Below are positions 1 to 5,131 of a stretch of 5,131 nucleotides of DNA, one piece after another (the stretch's first letter is position 1; each line of letters starts with the position of its first letter). The notes beneath the pieces are model-generated. The model did no database searches. It was not told the origin of the DNA and worked only from the letters and a program-made list of their open reading frames with translations. A program made the position numbers and the translations under genes. Source of the stretch: an uncultured Flavobacteriales bacterium. Lineage in GTDB: Bacteria; Bacteroidota; Bacteroidia; Flavobacteriales; Vicingaceae. The stretch lies in contig CAJXFJ010000161.1 in the NCBI GenBank assembly GCA_913052515.1, positions 1 to 5,131 on the forward strand. Reading direction: 5' to 3'.

Positions 1-246
1 GATTTAGATGAAGAAAAAATGATTTTAACATGGCAGCAAGAAAAAAGAGAAGGAAAGCTAGTATTAGAGAATTCGACCAATGAAGCCCATTATACCTTTG
101 CAGCACAGTTGTATAATTTATTAGAAGCCAATGCCAAGCTTTGGCTAATTCTAGATGGTCAGAAAATGGAGTTATCTGAAAAGGAGAAAAAATCGCTTCG
201 AAAAAGTTTAGGAGATTACTTTAAGTTGGTTGGTAAGGTCTATTAA
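1..246 (+). CDS. Hypothetical protein, 3' end (5' part outside the window or short gene)
   Basis: The reading frame is open from the first base and ends at TAA 244-246, giving 81 visible codons. An internal ATG at 19 would give a complete 75-residue protein, but the frame continues upstream without a stop, so the true start may lie outside the window. The sequence before ATG 19 is purine-rich without a clear ribosome binding site. The visible protein is soluble and charged, with no signal peptide or membrane segment. It appears to have a short strand-like start (ILTW, then GKLVLEN), a helix around AAQLYNLLEANAK, a strand WLILDG, and a lysine-rich C-terminal helix ending near LGDYFKLVGKVY. I do not recognise the family. 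The lipoprotein gene follows 118 bp downstream on the same strand, so co-transcription is possible but not shown. Coding is likely; function is unknown. Confidence 0.6.
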   Translation, partial: DLDEEKMILTWQQEKREGKLVLENSTNEAHYTFAAQLYNLLEANAKLWLILDGQKMELSEKEKKSLRKSLGDYFKLVGKVY

Positions 247-364
247 CGATAATGGAAATAGATTCTGAGTAGATCAAATGGGGGTTAAAAAAGTAAGCTG
301 CACTAATTTTTGAACCATCTTTATCTTCCCATTTTTTTAATGAAACTTCAATTACTTTTGGAAG
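247..364. other. Intergenic gap before the polysaccharide-modification genes
   Basis: This 118-bp AT-rich gap separates the upstream hypothetical gene from the lipoprotein gene. It has stops in all plus frames and no gene that I can support. The only inverted repeat I noticed is aaatggg (276-282) against cccattt (328-334), with a loop of about 45 bases, which is too open for a convincing intrinsic terminator. A promoter-like motif sits at its right end. Confidence 0.6.
353..360 (+). promoter_or_regulatory. Possible Bacteroidota -7 element (TACTTTTG)
   Basis: The octamer matches the TAnnTTTG -7 consensus described for the primary sigma factor of Bacteroidota. No TTTG-type -33 element lies at the usual 19-21 bp upstream (the bases there are around cccatt), so the match is only half of a promoter. 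If it is used, transcription would begin at about 364-367, on or beside the ATG at 365, giving an almost leaderless message. A match this short can easily occur by chance in AT-rich DNA. Confidence 0.2.
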
Positions 365-424
365 ATGATTTTTCGACTTAAGAACTTAGCTGTTTTGGCT
401 CTCGTAGCGTGTACTTTTTCATGT
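365..424 (+). other. Lipoprotein signal peptide
   Basis: The first 20 residues have a short basic start (R4, K6), a hydrophobic core from L8 to F18, and a TFSC lipobox-like end at C20, followed by DFFKPSG. A second candidate lipidation site is C16 (LVAC), which fits the strict lipobox better but leaves a rather short hydrophobic core. Either would produce a lipid-anchored protein. Whether it stays in the periplasm or reaches the cell surface cannot be settled from the acidic/aromatic residues that follow. Confidence 0.75.
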
Positions 425-2575
425 GACTTTTTTAAACCTTCAGGTTTGCCCGAAGTTGCGAATATGAAGTTGTTTAGCAATCGAAACTTAGAAGGAAATG
501 AACTTGTATATCAAGTCTCTCTTGATAATGCTTTTTATCAAGGAGTAAAGGCTCCATCAGATGACGATCAAAATGGAAAGAGTTTTCATTTTTCATTTGA
601 ATTAGAAAATCAAACCAATCAAGATCAGCAGTTTTACTATCGAATTTATTACCAAAATGAGAGTTATAAAGTGGTTGAGAAAAACCCAACGCTTAACTCA
701 TATAACACTGCTAGTTCTGAAAATTTTTATGGGAGTTGGAGTTCATACACAACGGAGTTTAAAAAGACGGATTTAGTTGGTAAAGGAGAATTAAAGACAA
801 TTTTAGATTCGTTTCAAATTGTTGGAAACCCTAGAAATGAAGTTAAATATTACGGGGTTGACGTAAAAGATCAGCGAATTAGTGAAGCGGTAATTGAGGA
901 ACGAATAAAAAGTATTTATAGTCATAAAGAGTGGCTTGAGTCGGTGAAAGAAAAAGCAAAAAATTACAATAGGGAACTAAAAGAACAAGTGTTCATTGAT
1001 GCTTTGTGGACCCTAGATAACCAAATGGATCCTGAGCCAAATCAAATTTTTGAGCAACTAAATCAAAAGCAAATAATTCGGGAAGAAATATTGAATAATG
1101 CGGAATGGAGTAGTTCTTTAGAAGTTAAGGCTAAAGAAAATGGAATCTCCTTCGAAGCTCAACTTACGGAGGATGTAAACTGGGTGTATGCAGATAGAAA
1201 TCCTGGTAAGCCTAACTACGTTAACAATAGAAAGAAAAGAAACCCTAGAATGGGAGAGTATAAGTTTATGTTAGTGGTTTTGAGTGAACAAGATTATCAG
1301 TCTCTACCAGCTTATATTAAAGACATGAGCTTGGTTGATAGTTCTCATCAAACCTTTATGAATCCATTTTACTATTTCGAGAATAGATATTCTGAGCGCC
1401 CAATGCACCACTATTTTAATGAGACATTAAAATTAAAATCTGTTTTTAGAGGCGACAATGGAGTATATATGGACCCCTTAACATTAAAAAATCCTGACTA
1501 CGATAAATCGTACTTTGATGAAAAATTTGGATCATCTGAGTCGCTTTTTAAGACAGCTCATTATGAGCAATATTTTCATGTAATTGATAAAAGTTTTGAG
1601 CTAAGAAATGTTCCAATCATTGAAGATGTGGTGAATACACCTTATACCAAGGAGGAGTATTATACCAATAAAGAAAAGTACCCTTTAGCGGAAAGATCTA
1701 TTAAATACACAAGTATTTCTAAATCACCTGGGAAAACAGTTTATTACGATGAAAACGAAAAAGCCATTAAAATTATTAATCCAGGAAATCAAAATATAGC
1801 TGATGCTGAAAAGCAGAATGTAGGGGTTAAAACAAGAGTAGGATTGGCTTATGGAAAATTTACGGGGAAGATTAAGTTTTCCAAAATGATGAATAAGGAC
1901 AACATTTGGAATGGCATAACTTCAGCATTTTGGCTTTTTAGTGAAAAAATGGAACCCTGGAACGCAAGAAATATTTGTGAAGAAGAAGGATACTTACCTA
2001 AGAGTGAACGAAAGCCATCAACCAATAAGTTTCCAACTTCTATGTACAGTGAAATAGACATTGAAATTGTGAAAGAATCGAAATATTGGCCAAAAACATC
2101 TTACGGCGGTAAAGAGCAGCCAATTGATCACCCTGAAGAAAACAATAATTTAATAGTTACTTGTACCAATTGGGATATGACTTGCCAAGACCCAAAAGAT
2201 TTTAATCAAGGGGTAAAATCCATTAATTATAACGGACAAGAATTTGGATTACATCGATGGGATTATTGGTATCACGCTTTAACTTCTAAGTTTGAAAAAC
2301 CTCATGATGAAACAGTTGGAGATGTTTTTTACTATCAGATTGAGTGGAAACCAACTGAAATTATTTGGCGAATTGGACCCTCTAAAGATGAGATGCAAGT
2401 TGTTGGTTATATGAGTGAAGACAATACGAAGATTCCGAATAATCAAATGATTACCATAGTTACACAAGAATTTCATTATTCAGACTGGTGGCCTTTAGCC
2501 CCATTTGATCAAAACAATATCCCATTTCCTAAAAATGATTTGGTTGGTTATGTTTATGAGGTTGAAGTAGAATAA
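365..2575 (+). CDS. Predicted lipoprotein with C-terminal GH16-like glycoside hydrolase domain
   Basis: This 736-residue protein is probably anchored in the cell envelope and acts on a polysaccharide. Residues 1-20 form a lipoprotein signal peptide (see separate entry). Residues about 40-135 look beta-rich. Residues about 176-275 are helical and hold a duplicated repeat. Residues about 295-345 return to strand-like sequence (GEYKFMLVV, then NPFYYFENRY). Residues about 490-736 resemble GH16: YGKFTGKIKFSK (496-507), SAFWLF (520-525), the catalytic motif EIDIE (E563, D565, E567) and YYQIEWKPTEIIWRI (656-670), which fits the late GH16 strands. In GH16, the first Glu is the nucleophile and the last the acid/base; both are present. 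About 38 residues separate FWL from EIDIE, longer than in typical laminarinases. Cysteines C538, C600 and C607 could form a disulfide in an exported protein. The start at 365 is chosen because it gives the signal peptide directly. The MBOAT gene starts 10 bp after the stop, so its substrate is probably the glycan acetylated by the next two gene products. Hydrolase, transglycosylase or binding-only roles all remain possible. Confidence 0.85.
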   Translation: MIFRLKNLAVLALVACTFSCDFFKPSGLPEVANMKLFSNRNLEGNELVYQVSLDNAFYQGVKAPSDDDQNGKSFHFSFELENQTNQDQQFYYRIYYQNESYKVVEKNPTLNSYNTASSENFYGSWSSYTTEFKKTDLVGKGELKTILDSFQIVGNPRNEVKYYGVDVKDQRISEAVIEERIKSIYSHKEWLESVKEKAKNYNRELKEQVFIDALWTLDNQMDPEPNQIFEQLNQKQIIREEILNNAEWSSSLEVKAKENGISFEAQLTEDVNWVYADRNPGKPNYVNNRKKRNPRMGEYKFMLVVLSEQDYQSLPAYIKDMSLVDSSHQTFMNPFYYFENRYSERPMHHYFNETLKLKSVFRGDNGVYMDPLTLKNPDYDKSYFDEKFGSSESLFKTAHYEQYFHVIDKSFELRNVPIIEDVVNTPYTKEEYYTNKEKYPLAERSIKYTSISKSPGKTVYYDENEKAIKIINPGNQNIADAEKQNVGVKTRVGLAYGKFTGKIKFSKMMNKDNIWNGITSAFWLFSEKMEPWNARNICEEEGYLPKSERKPSTNKFPTSMYSEIDIEIVKESKYWPKTSYGGKEQPIDHPEENNNLIVTCTNWDMTCQDPKDFNQGVKSINYNGQEFGLHRWDYWYHALTSKFEKPHDETVGDVFYYQIEWKPTEIIWRIGPSKDEMQVVGYMSEDNTKIPNNQMITIVTQEFHYSDWWPLAPFDQNNIPFPKNDLVGYVYEVEVE
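890..1189 (+). repeat. Two-copy helical protein repeat inside the lipoprotein (58-residue period)
   Basis: Residues about 176-217 and 234-275 of the lipoprotein align without gaps at an offset of 58. Identical positions are W190/W248, A198-K199/A256-K257, Q208/Q266, D212/D270 and W215/W273, with similar hydrophobic residues at L205/F263. Each unit reads as two helices: a first ending near the AK pair and a second ending at the WxL or WVY. The similarity is at protein level; the DNA copies have diverged. The units appear inserted between two strand-rich segments. The function is unknown; a spacer or a glycan- or protein-binding module would fit. Confidence 0.55.
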
Positions 2576-2585
2576 CGAAAGTTAA

Positions 2586-4007
2586 ATGGTATTTAGCAGT
2601 CTTACTTTTCTGTTCTTTTTCTTACCCCTATTTCTACTCTTATACCAAGTAGCTAGAAAAGAGTATAAGAATTTATTAATACTTGCTGCAAGTATTATTT
2701 TTTACAGTTGGGGAGCCCCCAAGTTTGTCTTTGTTATTCTAGGCTCAACCTTTATTGATTTTTATCTTGTTAAGTTCTTACATCAGAGTTCAAAAGTTAG
2801 CACTAGAAAGCTTTTTTTAGCATGTTCAATAATTTTAAATTTAGGATTACTTGCATTCTTCAAGTATGCTAATTTCTTTGTTGAAAATGTCAATGCAATT
2901 TTAACAGCATTAGGATCAACTCAGTTAGAATGGACTAAAGTGGCTCTTCCAATTGGTATATCATTTTATACCTTTCAAACCTTAACGTATTCAATTGATG
3001 TTTACCGCGGACAACACAAACCGCTTTCTAAATTAACTGACTATTTACTATACATCATGTCATTTCCGCAAATGATAGCTGGTCCAATTGTAAGGTATAC
3101 AACCATTGCCAATCAAATTGTTAACCGAAGCGATAAGCTTGAAGATAAATTACAAGGCTTTTACCGATTTAGCATAGGACTTGCAAAAAAGGTGCTTATA
3201 GCGAACGTAATGGGAGAACAAGCCGACTACATAATGAATGCAAACGTTGATAGTTTACATTCAGGCTTTTTATGGCTTGGCATGATTGCATACACCTTTC
3301 AAATCTACTTTGATTTTTCAGGCTATTCCGATATGGCAATTGGTCTAGGTAGAATGATGGGATTTACTTTTCCAGAGAATTTTAAATCACCATATACTGC
3401 CAAGAGTATAAGTGAATTTTGGCGCAAATGGCACATTACTTTAGGGGCCTTTATGAGGGATTATTTGTACATACCTTTGGGTGGAAATCGGGTAAAGTCT
3501 AAGACGAGACTTTATATGAATTTGTGGATTGTTTTTTTATTATCCGGTTTATGGCATGGAGCTTCTTGGAACTTTGTAATATGGGGGGCCTACCATGGTC
3601 TGTTTTTAATTTTAGACCGACTTTTTCTCTTGAAATTTTATGATATAATAGGGAAGTTGCCAAGTATGCTCATCACCTTTTTGTTAGTCATGATAGGTTG
3701 GGTGTTTTTTAGACTTGAATCTTTTGATCATGCTTTTACTTACGTGCTGAGGTTATTTGAATTTAATTCATTTGAACTTCCAGATGTGATACCAGCCTTT
3801 AATAAAACACTAATTTTTGCGATTTTTTTCGCCTTTTTAACAACCACTAGTTTAGGGAGAAAAGTAGAGTCCTTCTTCTTTGAAAAAGAGCAATATCGGT
3901 CGACAGAACATTTGTTCATAGCAAGTATTTCTTTACTGCTTTTCATCTTAAGTGTAGCTGCAATAACTGCATCTGATTTTAATCCATTTATATACTTTAG
4001 ATTCTAA
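2586..4007 (+). CDS. MBOAT family membrane O-acyltransferase (AlgI-like)
   Basis: This 473-residue polytopic inner-membrane protein matches the AlgI/PatA/DltB branch of MBOAT enzymes, which pass acyl groups from a cytoplasmic donor to an exported acceptor. The hallmarks are all visible: SFPQMIAGPIVRY (159-171), IYFDFSGYSDMAIGLGRMMG (240-259), EFWRKWHITLGAFMRDYLYI (277-296) with the conserved H283, then PLGGNR, and LSGLWHGASWNFVIWGAYHG (319-338) with the presumed catalytic H324. Hydrophobic segments at about 6-22, 28-45, 48-64, 77-97, 118-135, 195-215, 226-245, 310-346, 358-376, 405-422 and 442-460 give roughly 11-13 membrane passes, and the length is typical of AlgI proteins. The start lies 10 bp after the lipoprotein stop, with only a weak purine stretch ahead of it. 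The next gene, an AlgJ/AlgX-like protein, overlaps its stop and is the expected partner. The acyl group is most likely acetyl; the glycan acceptor is unknown. I see no sign of damage. Confidence 0.95.
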   Translation: MVFSSLTFLFFFLPLFLLLYQVARKEYKNLLILAASIIFYSWGAPKFVFVILGSTFIDFYLVKFLHQSSKVSTRKLFLACSIILNLGLLAFFKYANFFVENVNAILTALGSTQLEWTKVALPIGISFYTFQTLTYSIDVYRGQHKPLSKLTDYLLYIMSFPQMIAGPIVRYTTIANQIVNRSDKLEDKLQGFYRFSIGLAKKVLIANVMGEQADYIMNANVDSLHSGFLWLGMIAYTFQIYFDFSGYSDMAIGLGRMMGFTFPENFKSPYTAKSISEFWRKWHITLGAFMRDYLYIPLGGNRVKSKTRLYMNLWIVFLLSGLWHGASWNFVIWGAYHGLFLILDRLFLLKFYDIIGKLPSMLITFLLVMIGWVFFRLESFDHAFTYVLRLFEFNSFELPDVIPAFNKTLIFAIFFAFLTTTSLGRKVESFFFEKEQYRSTEHLFIASISLLLFILSVAAITASDFNPFIYFRF

Positions 4008-4009
4008 TG
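4005..4009 (+). other. Stop/start overlap (TAATG) coupling the MBOAT and SGNH genes
   Basis: The MBOAT stop TAA (4005-4007) shares its last A with the ATG (4007-4009) of the next gene. No Shine-Dalgarno-like sequence precedes this ATG, so translation of the second gene probably depends on ribosomes finishing the first. This would keep the two membrane partners in fixed proportion. Confidence 0.7.
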
Positions 4010-5131
4010 CAGTTGAGATTAAAACATATTCTTTATGGGCTTTTTATGCTTGCTTTGTGGGCTCCATTTCTACAGTCTGAGTTTCAATTAATAGATGAGG
4101 TAAAGCTTGGAGGAGATGTTAGAAATACGGCAACTAATCCAACACTTAATCGCAATGCTTGGTTTAGTGGTCAGTATCAAAGTGAGAAAACAGATTATAT
4201 TCAGCAGTCTTTGGGTTTTAGAAATAGCTTGATTAAATTAAATAATCAAATTGCATACTCGGTGTTTAATTATGCAAAGGCAAATGGAGTAATTGTTGGA
4301 AAATCGAATTACTTAATGGAAGAAGGGTATATACATTCTTACCTGGGGACTGACTTAATTGGTGACTCAGCATTAAGGTCACAAGTATTTAAAGCTAAGC
4401 GGATACAAGACACCTTAAAGAAGTTAAATATTGAATTTTTAGTAGCACTGACTTTAGGTAAAGGAGCATTTTATCCAGAGTATATTCCAGATAGATATTT
4501 AAAGAGTAAGAAAGACACAAACAATTACGATGTATTATCTAGAGAACTAAAAAGCAAAGGGGTGAATTTGTTGGATCTATATGATTTGCTTTTGAAGATG
4601 AAAGACACTTCAAAGTATCCCTTATTTCCTAAGAACGGCACACATTGGAGTCAATACGCCGAATTGCTTGTTTCAGATACCTTGGCAAAATTTATTGGAA
4701 ATTTAAGAGGGAAACCATTACCTAATCTTCGTTTAGGAAAAATTAGAACTTCCAAAACAATGTGGGGAACTGATGATGATATTGAAAAGGGAATGAATCT
4801 GATTTTTGATATTCCTGACCTTGAAATGGCTTATGCAGAATATGAAGTGATTGAAGGTGAAAATACTGAAAAACCGAAAGTTCTATCTATAGGCGATAGT
4901 TTCTTTTGGGGTTTCTATTATTATGATTTTACTAGGTTGTTGTTTGACGATAGCCCTTTTTGGTATTACAACAGGCAAGTTTATAAACCTGAAGAAGAAG
5001 TGAAATTGGTTGATGATTTGAACTTGAAAGAAGAAGTAGAATCAAAAGATGTAGTGCTTATCATGCTTACTGATTCGCATTTTGATAAATTAGGTTTTGG
5101 ATTTGTAGATAAATTATATGAAGTTTATTTT
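4007..5131 (+). CDS. AlgJ/AlgX-like SGNH-fold O-acetyltransferase component (3' end outside the window)
   Basis: The first 375 codons are visible and the frame is open to the right edge. The family (alginate O-acetylation proteins AlgJ, AlgX and relatives) acts in the periplasm, taking acetyl groups delivered by the MBOAT partner and attaching them to an exported polysaccharide. Residues about 8-23 form a single N-terminal hydrophobic segment, a membrane anchor or uncleaved signal. Then come the family's SLGFRNSLIKLNN (68-80) and VIVGKSNYLMEEG (95-107). The FPKNGTHWSQYA block (207-218) carries H213 at the catalytic-histidine position, and VLSIGDSFFWG (292-302) carries the nucleophile S298 in the GDSF motif. 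The 85-residue spacing between them suits the family. In Pseudomonas AlgX the histidine block reads as an Asp-x-His motif; here the Asp position is G211. The start overlaps the MBOAT stop. The gene was identified from these motifs and its position; the missing C-terminus could still hold a carbohydrate-binding module as in AlgX. Confidence 0.85.
   Translation, partial: MQLRLKHILYGLFMLALWAPFLQSEFQLIDEVKLGGDVRNTATNPTLNRNAWFSGQYQSEKTDYIQQSLGFRNSLIKLNNQIAYSVFNYAKANGVIVGKSNYLMEEGYIHSYLGTDLIGDSALRSQVFKAKRIQDTLKKLNIEFLVALTLGKGAFYPEYIPDRYLKSKKDTNNYDVLSRELKSKGVNLLDLYDLLLKMKDTSKYPLFPKNGTHWSQYAELLVSDTLAKFIGNLRGKPLPNLRLGKIRTSKTMWGTDDDIEKGMNLIFDIPDLEMAYAEYEVIEGENTEKPKVLSIGDSFFWGFYYYDFTRLLFDDSPFWYYNRQVYKPEEEVKLVDDLNLKEEVESKDVVLIMLTDSHFDKLGFGFVDKLYEVYF

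Noticed and set aside
276..334. Inverted repeat aaatggg/cccattt followed by a T run, considered as a terminator for the upstream gene.
   Set aside because: The loop is about 45 bases, the stem is only 7 pairs plus wobbles, and the T run partly forms the stem itself.
221..385. Minus-strand frame open for about 54 codons across the intergenic gap, with a protein-like conceptual translation (for example SLKKWEDKDGSKISAAYF).
   Set aside because: It has no ATG start, overlaps both the 3' end of the upstream gene and the lipoprotein signal peptide, and this length is not rare by chance in AT-rich DNA. It could be a decayed gene remnant, but nothing else supports this.
474..689. Minus-strand open frame of 71 codons inside the lipoprotein gene.
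   Set aside because: Shadow of a clearly coding plus-strand gene; no domain, signal or promoter.
1849..2476. Two minus-strand open frames (1849-2061 and 2279-2476) opposite the GH16-like region.
   Set aside because: They lie antisense to the conserved catalytic domain and show no recognisable protein features.
2576..2585. Possible promoter or internal terminator between the lipoprotein and MBOAT genes.
   Set aside because: The gap is only 10 bp, and I saw no promoter match just upstream of it in the lipoprotein 3' end; read-through within one operon is simpler.
3740..3946. Minus-strand open frame of 68 codons opposite the MBOAT C-terminus.
   Set aside because: Antisense shadow of conserved membrane-protein coding sequence.

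Overview
The window looks like part of a Bacteroidota chromosome (probably Flavobacteriia, Cytophagia or a relative). The DNA is visibly AT-rich, translation starts lack strong Shine-Dalgarno sequences, and a lipoprotein signal peptide precedes a multidomain surface-type protein. Four plus-strand genes are present, two of them cut by the window edges. There are no RNA genes, insertion sequences, CRISPR arrays or minus-strand genes that I can support.

Layout: (1) positions 1-246 hold the 3' end of an unrecognised gene. (2) A 118-bp gap (247-364) carries one weak promoter-like motif and no convincing terminator. (3) Positions 365-2575 encode a 736-residue predicted lipoprotein. Its N-terminal two thirds match no family I recognise and include a duplicated helical repeat; its C-terminal third is a glycoside hydrolase family 16-like domain with an intact EIDIE catalytic motif. 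(4) Positions 2586-4007 encode an MBOAT membrane O-acyltransferase of the AlgI type. (5) From 4007 to the right edge runs the first 375 codons of an AlgJ/AlgX-like SGNH-fold protein, whose start overlaps the MBOAT stop.

The last three genes look like one transcription unit (gaps of +10 and -3 bp). The MBOAT and SGNH pair is the standard arrangement for O-acetylating an exported polysaccharide: the MBOAT passes acetyl groups across the inner membrane and the SGNH protein places them on the glycan. The lipoprotein, first in the unit, would be the partner that binds, trims or remodels the same glycan, comparable in position to the hydrolases and lyases found in alginate, Pel and Psl clusters. 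That assignment is inferred from gene order. The polysaccharide itself cannot be identified from this window.
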